Below, one piece after another: positions 34,548 through 46,102 of a DNA stretch of 64,000 nt. A program made the translations under genes and the position numbers. The notes below the pieces were generated by a model that did no database searches, was not told where the DNA came from, and was given only the letters and a program-made list of their open reading frames with translations. The DNA lies in NCBI RefSeq assembly GCF_018873765.1, contig NC_057923.1, forward strand, positions 59,700,593-59,764,592. Direction: 5' to 3'. The stretch comes from Telopea speciosissima. Its lineage: Eukaryota > Streptophyta > Magnoliopsida > Proteales > Proteaceae. Each line of letters opens with the position of its first letter. Positions within the stretch are counted from its first letter, which is position 1.

Positions 34548-34843
34548 AGGGTGGAGTAGTTCGGAAGTGCACGCGACTTGCATGTTCTTTCCAGTCTCCT
34601 TTGTCATGCGGCCTGTGACGGTGGGCCATGGTTTTAGTGTGTACTCGTTGAAGTGTTGAACGATACCATTAGAGGCTCAAAATTATCGTGATATGAAAAT
34701 CAAACGCGTAAGGGGTTGTAACTGTAAAGACCAATCATGAATAGAGGAAGAAGAATCTAATTGCTGACCATGGTTCATTTGTTGGTGAACCGTCTCGCCC
34801 CGAAAGCTATATCCTTCTTTTGGATAAGGCTACAACCCTTCGG

Positions 34844-34898
34844 TTCTTGTGGGCCCAAAGACTCGTGGTTTGGTTTCTTGTGGGCCCAAAGACTCGTG
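34844..34898 (+). repeat. Two-copy 24-bp direct repeat
   Basis: The 24-bp unit starting TTCTTGTGGGCCCAAAG is exact at 34844-34867 and 34875-34898 (31-bp spacing). GTGGGCCCA resembles site II/TCP-type elements of plant promoters. It lies about 450-500 bp upstream of TFIIB. Confidence 0.6.
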
Positions 34899-34950
34899 AG
34901 CAAACCAGGCCTAAAAAATTTCTCCATATAAAAGGAAGGGGAAACAAAAC

Positions 34951-35117
34951 GCTACCAGATCGCGTGGGGCATGCGGCCCCTGCGTCTAGAGTGTCTAAGA
35001 GAGGGCTGCACGAAATGATAACCATGTCCTCATGAATTTTCTTCTTTTCAAGGGGATGCAATGGTCATTTCGTGCAGCCATGTGTCTAAACGTAGGGGCC
35101 ACACGCGATCAGGTAGC
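34951..35117. mobile_element. Foldback MITE upstream of TFIIB
   Basis: 167 bp. The left arm GCTACCAGATCGCGTGGGG... and right arm ...CACACGCGATCAGGTAGC pair for about 70 bp, including GGGCTGCACGAAATGA with TCATTTCGTGCAGCC. Its core resembles the repeats at 36247, 46632 and 61330. Confidence 0.75.
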
Positions 35118-36246
35118 AATCTTTTTCCTAAGAAAAAATTTCAATAAAGGATCAAGTTTTCATTCACTTACAGTGAAGAGAGAATCTCTTAATCCACAGG
35201 ATGAACGATCTAATTTCAATTGGATATAAGAGGGTACTTTAGACCATTGAAATATAAAGATATAGTTAATGAAGAGATTTACTCATCTAAGCGTCCAATC
35301 ATACTGTCAAGCCACCTAGGTTGAAAAGAGGGTATTTTGGACTTTGTAGTTAAAGGATGGGAGTTGAAGATGCGATTTACAATTTTAGGAGTCAATTAAA
35401 GCATCAAATCACATTGGATAAAGATATTTTCTTTCATTTTTTTTCCTTAGTTTTAAGACTAATCAATGATTCAATTGATTAAGTTATTCCTTTATGAATT
35501 CTAACACCTCTTTCGAAATAGATTAGTCTTCTTTGGGTCCAAATCTAATCTTTCTTCTTTGATCCATAATATTATTCATTAGATTATGACTCTAATTTGA
35601 CCCCAACAGTTGATAATCTTTCCCTTTTGATGGAGGAGCCTTGTATAGCCTTAATTGAATATTAGAGACTTCACGTTGGGGATCAGCTGGTTATTAAATG
35701 TGAATGGAGGATGGACCCGACCATCTACAGGGGATGTGGGTGGGGCATCGGGTTTTTTCATAGCTCCAATTTTCTTTCGGTTTCTATGAATTATGGTACA
35801 TAGAATTGAAAACCAGGGGTCTTTATCAAGGACTATAAGACGCCAAAGAGCAAGGATAAGAAGAAGTAGAAGTTTGATCTGATTGTGAGACTTTGATTTC
35901 TTGGCTTAAAAATGAGGGGCCAATCAAAGTGGCCTTGGGATATTTTTCTTTTGTTGTATGATATTTATAAACTAGTATTAACCTTTAAAATTGTGAACAT
36001 AGTGAAGACAGATAGAAGGGTGAACTTAGTGGTGGATGACCTTGTTAGAAGAGCATGGTTGTCTAAAGGCAATGGGACTTTTTGAGCTGAAATGGTTAGA
36101 TTAACATCCTTTTAATTTGAAAGGGAACGGCTAGTGTACAATTCACTAACATCAAGACTATCCCTCTTTCATTCACCTAAAGAGAGAAGAAAGATTGCTC
36201 CAGTTTCCCATATATATTGATGCATCTATTTAAAAAAAAGGTCGAT
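35118..36246. other. Intergenic, nothing recognised
   Basis: AT-rich sequence without ORFs of interest on either strand; some similarity to the diverged repeat near 27466 and 47085 at about 35130-35230. Confidence 0.4.
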
Positions 36247-36382
36247 GTTCTTTGTGCCATAGTGCAAGCTATGTCCAGACTCCAGACATATGGGGGTGTA
36301 TTTCCACCATTTAGGGGGTGGGGTGGTTATTTTGCCCTCCCCCATGTGTTTGGGCACAAATTGTGCCCCCAGCACAGAGAAC
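36247..36382. mobile_element. MITE with GTTCTTTGTGC / GCACAGAGAAC ends
   Basis: Inverted ends about 11 bp long enclose a core with TATTTCCACCATTTAGGGGG and CCCCCATGTGT. A related copy that shares the core and right end is at 46632-46735, and a more distant one at about 61330-61470. Confidence 0.6.
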
Positions 36383-37805
36383 ATTTTCCCTAAAAAAATT
36401 AAGGAAATAGATTCTTGGCAGGTTGTATGCAATTTGCACCTAGACTACACTGGAGTATGTGAAATGATTGTCTTGCCCCTTAAAATGAAAAAAATTCCAC
36501 TCCTATATTTCATATGCCTTGCACCCATATGTATTGAGCCATATATGTGATAAGTTAAGTTAAATGTGGCTATGCTTTGTCTTCTTAAGTGGACTAATCA
36601 CCATCTTCAGGATTTCAAAGGGGATGGGGTGTAAAGCCATGTTTGTGCTCCACTCAAGGTGTCTAATACCTCTTGATTGAAACTTTTTTTAGGTGAAAAA
36701 AACTACATCCAAAAGACAAAATTACCCATATGTATTTAGCCATTTGGTAACTTTAATGAGGCTACGCTTTGTCTTCTTAAGTGCAGTATCACTATCATAA
36801 ATGGAGTGTAAAGTATTGTTTGTGTTCCACTCAAGGTATTTAATACTTTGATTGAAGCATTAAAAGATAAAGTGCAAGCTTGCAAGGTGAATAAGGTTTT
36901 CTAAGATCATGGGTTGTCATTGTTGGTAACTTGTCTGGCAGTGTTCGGTGGTATTTTGAAAGTGTTTGGATGATGCACTTATATTGTGACAACTTTGACC
37001 GTGACAGACAGTGAATTCGTAATGCATGTAGGTCATTTCGGTGAGGCCAAGGTTTGGCAATATTACAAAGGTTTTCGGACATATACGGCAAATGTTAGAA
37101 GTATTACAGAGTATATTTTATTACCCTAGGTTCTGAGTTATTTCTTTGAGAATCTATTTTATAATCGTTTAAAATGATATACAATGGTTTTGAATCCTCA
37201 TAATAATACGGTTTCTTATCTAGATTCTCTAAAAATTCCTTGTCAAGATTTTCAATAACCCCTTTAACCAGATGATGGAACCTATATGCCTTTCGATTCT
37301 TTTGGCATATCCAATGAATCTTTTTTAATAGAGATTCAACATACAATAATGGATACCCACGATACTACCTCACACAACTTTGGGTGTTTCCGGAATCATA
37401 TAATTCTATATGTTAATAGCATGATCACATAATGGTGAATGCATATATTAGCTAATTCAAAAACCCAAAAATGATATGGTAACTAATATCCAATTAATTA
37501 TTAAAACATAATATAATACATATGTCATTTGACTTGAATAGCCATAGAACCTGGCCAAATAAACTAAGCCCAAATTGGAAAAATACTAAGCCTTTGATTG
37601 TTCCAATGCTCAATATATTTTATTCGACATGCAATACAATTTTTTGTTGATATTGGTGACACGTTGATTAACTCAAATTTGGTGTCTATAAAACCTTAAC
37701 CAATGTCGAAAGCTCATACTTAAAATTCCAATAAATTTAGTGGACATACTATCAATTTCTAACATGTCCAATAAATTTATTGGACATAGTATCAATTTTT
37801 AACAT
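36383..37805. other. Intergenic; one unrecognised minus-strand ORF
   Basis: A direct repeat near 36570-36660 and 36760-36850 (CTATGCTTTGTCTTCTTAAGTG and CTCCACTCAAGGTGT-like segments) marks a diverged local duplication about 190 bp apart. A minus-strand frame at 37104-37346 (80 aa, Lys/Asn/Tyr-rich) has no domain I recognise. Nothing else coding was seen. Confidence 0.35.
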
Positions 37806-38036
37806 ATCGATCTAGGGCTTGTCCTGGTGGTTCGTTACTCTCTTGGGAGAATTGTGTCAGGAGCTTAATCGGTGGTTCAAGTCTCCTTAGCGACACCAAG
37901 TCCACATTTACTTGCTTTCCAAGAAGTGGAGCCTATGTGGGTACTATATTGATCCCTTGTGGATCTTCTCTTGGCTCCTTGTAGGGCCTTGATGGCCAAT
38001 AAGCCTTTGACAATTGCACTAAAAAAAAAAAAAACA
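37806..38036 (+). mobile_element. SINE with A-rich tail
   Basis: Starts GATCTAGGGCTTGTCCTGGTG (A-box-like), has GGTGGTTCAAGTCTCC (B-box-like) about 60 bp later, a ~140-bp body, and ends in a 15-A run followed by further A-rich sequence. Layout of a tRNA-derived SINE; different family from Au. Confidence 0.65.
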
Positions 38037-38538
38037 AAAACAAAAATATTCTACCATAGCATTAAAACCATTAACATCACAATGATCATTTACTGAAAAC
38101 ATTTAACTTGACCATTAGTCACTTAATACTTCCAATACCACTTGAGATGAAAAAGTATTATATAAGGCCAATATATTAGGCTACTAGACTTATCCCATTT
38201 AATTTGTTATTATAAATTACACCATGACTTGTAGAGTAGAGGATTGTTAATGGAATAGCAAAACCTCTTTGGGGTTCTGCATCAGCTATTGGATTAGCGT
38301 TCGATTGGACCTTGTATATGTATGTGCATCATTTGGATTCCTATCTTATGTTTGTCAAGTGAACTAAGCAACAATTTTATTCAACTCACCCTTATCCCAA
38401 CTAAATGGAATCCAACACATGAATTCGTATTTTTTTTTCCTAATCAACTCTATTCAAAATGCAATCAATCAAATGGCCGAAACCAATCCCAACTCCGGCC
38501 GATCTGGCTCAATCGATCCTCATCCAAAAACTAGGATT

Positions 38539-38672
38539 GTGTTTGGTATGCATTCTTGGAATGCATTATAGGTTAATTTCACATTCTTGGGTGATATAAA
38601 TAGTTGTTTTTATCATATAAGAATGCAAAATTGACCTGAAATACAGTCCAAGAATACATATCAAACGCAACA
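38539..38672. mobile_element. hAT-like MITE
   Basis: 134 bp with inverted ends GTGTTTGGTATGCATTC... and ...AATACATATCAAACGCAAC paired over about 45 bp. TAGGATT occurs on both sides (38532-38538 and 38673-38679), close to the 8-bp duplication of hAT elements. Confidence 0.75.
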
Positions 38673-39306
38673 TAGGATTAATGCATATTTGGGTCGATTC
38701 TTAGTAATTTTTCACTGATCTTGAACGATTATGATCTTATCTCGATTCTGGGTTTTTAAGGATTCGGCTCCTCTACGTCCTTGTTTCGAGCGGCCATCGT
38801 ACGCATCACCACGTGATTTTGGGGAAATCTAATGGTTGGGTTGTAATATTTTTTTGTCAAAAAATTCAAATGAAAGGAGTTGAAATCGGTTTTCCAAGGA
38901 ATACATAGACCGTCTGTGGACTAAACCGTGAAGCCGGTTTGGTTTTAACTCTTAAACCAACAATCTACCCTAAGTTCCCAAATCAAAGTCGATCGTCCAA
39001 GCCCAAGGAAACAAAAAGCCATAAATCTTCTTCTCTGTCGAACTCTGTACATCAATCTGCCCTGATCCATTATTCTCCATCGAGCTCTACACAACGCACG
39101 ATCTCAACTTCATCTTCTCCGTCGAGCTCTGCAACCTCGACAGAAGAATTGATCTGTCATAATCATTTTAAAAAATTGAATGTGTGATCTGAACTTCATC
39201 TTCTCCCCTTAAGTTTTAAACTAAGTGATTTAACTCAAAGAAAAATCTAACAGTTGAATAAATATGAAACAAGTCAATATATCCAATCAAATGTCTCATT
39301 TTTTTA

Positions 39307-39639
39307 GGTTCCATTTGGTTGCAAGGGGAATTAAATGAAAGGAAAGTGAAATTTCCATATTTCAAAAAGAAATTTTTGTAATCATTATTTCATGTGACAA
39401 TATCACTGACGCCAAATCATTCTATATTTGGTTATTAAATTCCATTTTACGTTGCATCCAATTCCCTCCCTCTGATTTAAAATGTAAAATAAATATTACA
39501 TGTAAAATATATCAATACTAAATATGGTAAAAAATTTAAGTAGTTTATATAATCACATAGGATAATAATTACGAAAGTTTCTTTTTTTAAGTTTAAAAAT
39601 TTTCCTAGAAAAAGGATTCCCCTTCAACCAAACGGAGCC
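39307..39639. mobile_element. Tourist-like (PIF/Harbinger) MITE
   Basis: 333 bp, ends GGTTCCATTTGGTTGC and (reversed) GGCTCCGTTTGGTTGA, AT-rich inside. TTA lies on both sides (39304-39306 and 39640-39642), the 3-bp duplication diagnostic of PIF/Harbinger elements. A degraded relative is at 42877-43190. Confidence 0.85.
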
Positions 39640-40016
39640 TTAAATGCTATGATACAAATGACAAAAAAGCAAGATCAATAAAGGCCAGGTCAGCTCAGCA
39701 AGATTGGGCTTAGGTTGAGATCCTCAGGCCGCGTTGGGGTTGGGCTGAGCTACGAGAACTCAAGATTGGATTGGAATTTTAAAAAATCCGGCCCAACTCC
39801 ACCCTCTTTCACCCCTATTAGAACTATAATCTAATGATCGAAACCAATAATTCTTACTGATTTCTCACCTATCCTAACCGATTTTGATCCATTTCAATTC
39901 CGGGTTTTTAAACCCTAATCTTTCTCAATTATAAGAAGAAAAAAAATAAAAATCAAATCCTCTGAATCTGAAAATTTTCACTTTTAGATTCCGTTGCTGT
40001 CTCACTATTGATTGCA

Positions 40017-41622
40017 TTAACATTTACAGTGAACAATGTTATTGTTATCTTTACCCAACTCTACAGGTGGGTTATGCCGATCTAAAGGAAGCCTGATACG
40101 CCCCAAAGAACCAGCAGGGACAAGCTTCAGGTTCTCACAGTTACATATCTCGATCATGAATCCATCTGGGTCTTTGAAGAACAATTGGTCAATCGAAATT
40201 CCCCCTTCGTCTTCCACCGTCCTCTTTAGGTATTTTACATTCATCTCCTTCAACATTTTCTCCATCGCATTCATATCTTCACATTGAAACGAGACATGAT
40301 TGTCCATGGGATCCAAGTGATCCGTATGTGACACTCTCTCTTCATCCTTTGATTGCACCAAGTGAATCCCAACTCCATAATTGAATAACCTGCACCATCA
40401 GTTCTTTCATGGTTAAATGTGTTAGAAATTAACAATACGAACACACAGATCGACCACAGATTTATGTGATTTATTCAAAATGAGCTGCACCGTACCTAGC
40501 CTTCCACTATTCTGACAAAAAAAATTATGAATCCGTGTTAAAATTAAATCGAAACCAACAGTGAAACCTTAATAAATGGTTCGATTATGGTTTCAAAATT
40601 GAGATTGATTAATTAAATAATGTAAATTAAATTAGACCGTTTAATTAAATAAACTGTTTAGCACTCTAAGATGTATGTGTGCCAAAATTAAACAGAAACT
40701 GTTAATCGAAATCGAACAGTTTAAAATCGAAATCATGAAACCATTTAATAAATAATCCGATTATGGTTTCAAAATTGAGATATCCTAGTTGATACACACC
40801 TCTCCTTATGAGAGAACCTTATATATAGGGTTTTGACGTGTTCCGACATAGAGAAACCCTAATCCAGTATAAATGACTCTCAAAACAAGATAAATTATTG
40901 ATTGGATTTTAGGGTTGTAAAGTGTTAAAAGGTCTCGAGGGACAAAGGAGGGATCCAGATCTTCTACAATGCAGCTGCCTATCCTGCTTGTGTTGACACA
41001 AGACCGCACACAAAGACCGCCTTATCCATTCGAGCAAGACGGTCTTTAACCGCAACACTGTATCTACGCAGCACAGGGAAGACAGACATCTGCACCATAG
41101 AGAATCCAAATCCACAAAGGAGAGCTAGGTTAATGGAAAGATGGTTATCGATTCAAGGATACCAGGTGACCTTGCTTTTTCAAGATAAGAAGGATAAAGA
41201 AAATATGTAGAGCAATGTCTAAGTACCAAGCACTACAACACTGAAGTAACTCATGCCATACTTTCAGAAAAAGCTCGAACGACCTTCAACAAAAACGTAC
41301 TTGTACCCGAAACCGACATAAAAACCCTAATCTCTAAAAGTATAAATTACCCGCCAGTATAAACGACTCTCAAAACATGCAAGAAGAATTGTTGATTGAA
41401 TTTCATGACTCTGAAGTGTTAAAAGCTTAGTAGTTACCAAGCACCATCGAAGTGGAAGGCTTGTGGACGATTGATGAGGACAAAACCAAGAACATTGGTG
41501 TAGAATTCTATGGACTTCTCCACTGTTCTGCAGAGCCTTGACACATGATTTAGTGCCATGAGAGGCAATGGGTGATCTTCTTCGGATTTCTTCTCTCTCT
41601 CCTTTTCTCTTATGTCTTCCAT
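40017..41622 (-). CDS. Glyoxalase I-fold (VOC) family protein, complete
   Basis: Two exons, 41622-41438 and 40389-40017, GT-AG intron, 185 aa. The start MEDIREKEREKK is chosen because upstream in-frame methionines lie in Ser/Thr/Phe-rich leader-like sequence and family members start near this point. The single VOC domain begins ALNHVSRLCRTVEKSIEFYTNVLGF and ends KDPDGFMIEICNCE. The His of NHVS and the Glu of IEIC are at the usual metal-ligand positions. The Arg/Lys/Glu-rich first 20 residues show no targeting signal, suggesting cytosol. Plant proteins of this type are annotated as lactoylglutathione lyase-like, but they are single-domain and shorter than true glyoxalase I, so the substrate is uncertain. 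Confidence 0.9.
40840..41430 (-). repeat. Direct repeat inside the VOC gene intron
   Basis: About 95 bp at 40850-40937 resemble 41325-41423: AAACCCTAATC, CCAGTATAAATGACTCTC / CCAGTATAAACGACTCTC, ATTGATTG...TT, AAGTGTTAAAAG. The second copy abuts the exon 1 donor, so part of the intron next to the splice site was duplicated about 475 bp away. Confidence 0.6.
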
Positions 41623-42876
41623 CTCTTCTCTTCTCTTCTCTTGAAATTTGAAACTGAAACTGTAGAGAGAGATGGAAGCTTTGATGGGCTTAAAACCTAA
41701 TGGACCAACGGTGAAACACTTGTAACATGGCTTTATGAAAATGTGACACCTGGTTGGGAGTTGCATGGACTTCCTACGTGTGCGAACCAGGGGAACAAAA
41801 ATGTGTAGCAAGGACACGTAGAGAGTGTCAGAGGAGACAGGTGATTCAATAGTTTGCCAGCTTTGGTGCTAAATTAACGGTCTGGATGAAATCAAGAGAG
41901 GCTAATGTGGCCTATTTTAGGCCGTTCGATTGAAATATATGAAGGAAACATGGCACTGGGCCAATTTTGTTGGGTCTGAGCCAGATCCATTTGTATGTCA
42001 CCGAGGACTCAGTTGGGCTCAAGTTTTATTTTTTAAGCAATAGGTGGCCCACGTACACATTCTGTCATGGGTGGGGCTTTAAGCTGACCTTTAACATAAA
42101 GCCCAAAGTTGGTTGGTTTATGTATTGGGCCTCAGGCCCTCAGTAGTTTCAATTTTAACAAAGGGAAAAAAGTTTCCCATGACGCCAGTGTATCATCGTT
42201 CTCTCATATGGAGTTTTCATTGTTTTCTCTCTCCTACATTGATTGTGTGGATGATACTATTTTCCATGTCACCATTAGTGTGGCATGGGAGATTCCCCCT
42301 ATACTGGCATTGTGGGAAACCCTTGTCGTTTAACATATAAGGCACGTTCGTGGTTACTTAACCAAAAATATAAAAATTTTTTTTTAAACGTGGATTCATT
42401 CTATTAGGACAAAAGTTTTTTCTCACATGTGTGCAAGTTAATAAAGATAAGTAACAACCAATTATAAACACAACTATTAATGTCTCTTTAGGTTGCAAAA
42501 GTGAGAGGTGGTTTCCCTCGAACTATGTTTTCTCTATATAGAGGGAGAGAAGAGGCGGTGGTATAAATGTGTGAGGGTGACAGAGAAACACAAGTCTAAA
42601 TAGAATGTGAAGTTTATTACCGTTGTAAAAAATCAAATTTCTTGTAGTGCTCTTTTCATGAATGTGAAGTTTTCTCCTCTCTTGATCTTGTCGTGTGTGA
42701 GCTAAGAAACATAAAAAAAACTCGGAAGAGAGGGTTTGAGAAGGTCGATTATCATTGCCTAAGCATGTGGGTCCCCCTTAATGAGAAGTTAGAAGGAACC
42801 GAATATGTTCCACCACTGCAATTGGTTAAAAAAATTTGGGTCCATAACCTCGTGTTCCAGACCTATTTTAATTAAA
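41623..42876. other. Intergenic upstream of the VOC gene
   Basis: The first part is the VOC 5' leader and promoter. Beyond about 42000 no gene was recognised; short plus-strand frames at 42109-42340 and 42693-42875 have no known domain. Confidence 0.4.
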
Positions 42877-43190
42877 GGCTCCGTCTAGTTGCAAGTGAAA
42901 TAAAAGGAAGGAAGATGACTTTGATTTTAAAAAAAAAAATAAAAATTGTAATCATGATTATGTAACATACTTAAACAATCTTATTATATTTGATAAATAT
43001 ACTTTTCATATATATATAAATAAAAAAGATTGGATTGCAAACTAGAGTAAAGTATAATAACAAAATTTAGAATGTGTTTTGAAATTACTTATACAATCAT
43101 TTAGGTAATGATTACAAAATTTTACTGAAGTATTTATTTATTTGAAAAAAAATATAAATTAAAAGATTATTCCCTCCACAGAGTTCTCGA
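42877..43190. mobile_element. Degraded Tourist-like MITE
   Basis: The left end GGCTCCGTCTAGTTGCAAG, preceded by TTAAA, and an AT-rich inside resembling 39307-39639 (ATAATCACATAGG / ACAATCATTTAGG regions). The right end is eroded. Confidence 0.5.
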
Positions 43191-45790
43191 ATGGAGAAAA
43201 AAATAAAAGGTGTGAGTAGTGTGACTGACCTATTGAGTCATATCATTTTGCATTGCAATTATCGCAATTAAGAAAACCTAATAAAATTCAGACATAAACT
43301 ACAAATTAAATAGTTATGATTGGTGTTTACTTTGAATTCTACATATTGATCCTTTGAAACTTTGATAACGAGACTAGTAGCAAGTTATCTATTATAAGAT
43401 TATGTGGAAATAGAATTTGATTGACTTGAACATTTTTTTTAAGTCAATATTTTTAGTTGCACTGTTACATCAAACAATTTAATGGTAATAAGCAAGCTTA
43501 CACTAACAAAGGCCTTTACATTCTATGACGACGATTGTACCAATTTTAAATGAATTTGGAAAGAAGAAGAAGCAACTATTATTAGATGAGGAAAGACTAT
43601 TGTGATAGATTGATCTTATTCAAGTATTCCACAACAGATCATGCAATGAACGAAATGTTCATTATTCACATTGGTTCAATACATAAACTGGCGAGCCATT
43701 TTTTCATGTGGTGATGTTTAATGATCCAAAAATTTTGTGGACAAGTAAATATATCAAGTTCAATATAAACAAAGTTTATCAAGTTGCGAAATATAACATT
43801 AAAAAAAAAATCAAGAAACAACAGTGAGGGGAAGCATGGACACACAAGAGAGGATTTGCCATTACATTTGTGTCTGAATTTTATAAGTGGCCATGATAGG
43901 TACCCTTCTATCTGGACGATCTCGTTCATTTACTTAAACTAATGCCTTTTTTTTTTTTGTGAAACGATCGAACTCATTAGTACTTGTTGCATACTGCCAT
44001 AGATTTTTATGTATGATTCATACCAAGATTTGAAAGACCAGAGAAAGGAAATGAAATAGCAACAAAAAATTAATAAATTTATAATACAAAATGAGCTATT
44101 GCATCTTGTCCATTGTTCTGAGATCTAACTTGATCAGAATTAATATACATAAGGCTGAACCAGTCGAGTCAGCCGATTCTGATCTAAGTTATCATGAACA
44201 ATCTAGTTATTTAAACAGTTCAATTTTTATAAATATTCTATAAATTATTAGACATCAAAGATTCTTAACAACCTAAGTAGGGGACAGCTGAAATCACCTC
44301 AAATTTTAAAATTTTAATATGTATAACTTGAGGTCCATACTCTATACCTTAGTGTCATGGAACATCTCTTTCTCTTTCTAGTGAAGAAAGAATATATACT
44401 ATTTTTTTAACGAAATATTTTAACTATTCAAAACATATAACAATTAAATTTGGAGATCTGGAATGTTTCTTCGTCTATTTTAGCTGGATCATCCCTTCTA
44501 GGAATCAAAGAAAGGATTGGGTTCTATGACACTCTACCTAATCTTCGTCTAACTTGATATCGAATCCTACCCGTATGGTAACATCTCACAATTAAGATGT
44601 TATATATTTTGGATCGAGTTTTTCCTTAAATCACAATAAATGAAAATCAATTCACCATGGGACTTCAGATGCGTGTGGGGGGGGGTATTAGAAGGGTATT
44701 TTGAAAAACATATTAAAATTCTATAAAGATTTGTGAACCCTAGGATGGTATGAAGAATCTTCACTTACAGTGAAGGAAAACTGCTTTCTGCTAAATTCAA
44801 ACTCTCCTTGGGGCCTATCTTTGAAAAACTTTGGGCATCAAGTTACTTTCAATATCTTTCCGGTTAAGAAATGGAAAAACCATCTCTTTCTTAACAATGT
44901 CTGTCATTTGATTCAATAGTGTTCTATTGGTATGAGTCTCTACCACTAGATTCTATTATCGTGCATGGTCTTTTAATTTAATAAAATGCTAGCACATAAT
45001 CATTTGTTGTTCTTACCCCCCCCCCCCCAAAAAAAAATCATTTTTTGATTCATATTGAAGTCACGTCATTACGTGTGAAAAATAATATTTTGTACAATAC
45101 ATGATAGCTAGGTTATATGGATATACTTGTTTTTTTAATTGCCAGAGGGGGAAAAAGGGCCATGACAAATGCAATGTGAAGAGTTGCTTTGGTCACTTAA
45201 AATATGATTTAGGGATAAAAGTTGTGCACAACGCCAGTTCAAAAATGAAATTACACATTGATCTCCTCTCATATCACTGTTCATGTGAGGGGTGATATGT
45301 CATAGATGTCTCTCCCTCTATTGTCAGATTCCAAAAGGGGTTCCCTCATTTGTCATAAATTCCACTTGGATAGTGTAGGGAAGAACCCTTTTCTATCGTT
45401 TAGATAGCTAATCAACCCATCCTAACCTCCAAGTTGTAACCCAACAACTATTGGTAGTTGATATGAAAAGTTGCTTTGGTCATTTTGACAATTGGACAAA
45501 TAAGATATCCTACGGATAGTCATAGTCAGCCCATCTTAACCTCCAGGTTGTAACCCACCATTTATCGGTAATTGTGCTCTTCCCTTTCTTTTTCAGTTTT
45601 TCAATTGTAAAATTTTTAGTTGTCAATCATTTTCTTGATTCTGTATAAGAAAGGAAAATAATCATTTACATGATTTATATTTTAACAAATGCATGTTACA
45701 GTTAAAGTTACTCAAACTTAACACATAAGCAGAATGAGACATAGTTATATTTAAAAAGTTCACCAACCAAATTGCAAGAGAGAGAGAGAA
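43191..45790. other. Intergenic, AT-rich, nothing recognised
   Basis: No coding sequence seen. A C13 run followed by A9 lies at about 45017-45038, and a T run at 43948-43958. Two segments near 45400-45440 and 45520-45560 share AACCCATCCTAACCTCCA-like text, a small local duplication. Confidence 0.4.
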
Positions 45791-46102
45791 CTAAAGTGGG
45801 GCTTGGGCATTTGAATAGAAAACTTGATTGTAACCTATGAAGTTGAAGTGGGTGATAAATTTCTTGCTCTTTGGGACTCTAGAAAAAACAAAACATGGCA
45901 AGAACACAAACTCAATCTTGATATAATTAAAATTGATTCTAAAATTGCTTCTGCTTGTCCTTGTCTCTCCAGCCAAAGAATATATTTCCATCCATTACTA
46001 AGATCCTCAAACTGCAAGTTTGTTATTAAAGATTTGCTTTCAGTTTGTAATGGTGGTGGTCCCCCAGAGTTGCAGACTTGCACTGCACTATCAAGCTTTT
46101 GA
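45791..46102. other. Unrecognised opposing ORFs
   Basis: A plus-strand frame (45824-46102, 92 aa, with a cysteine-rich middle and a GGGPPEL segment) and a minus-strand frame (46083-45835, 82 aa) overlap almost fully. Base composition is less AT-rich than around it. I recognise neither product and cannot say which strand, if any, is coding. Confidence 0.25.
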
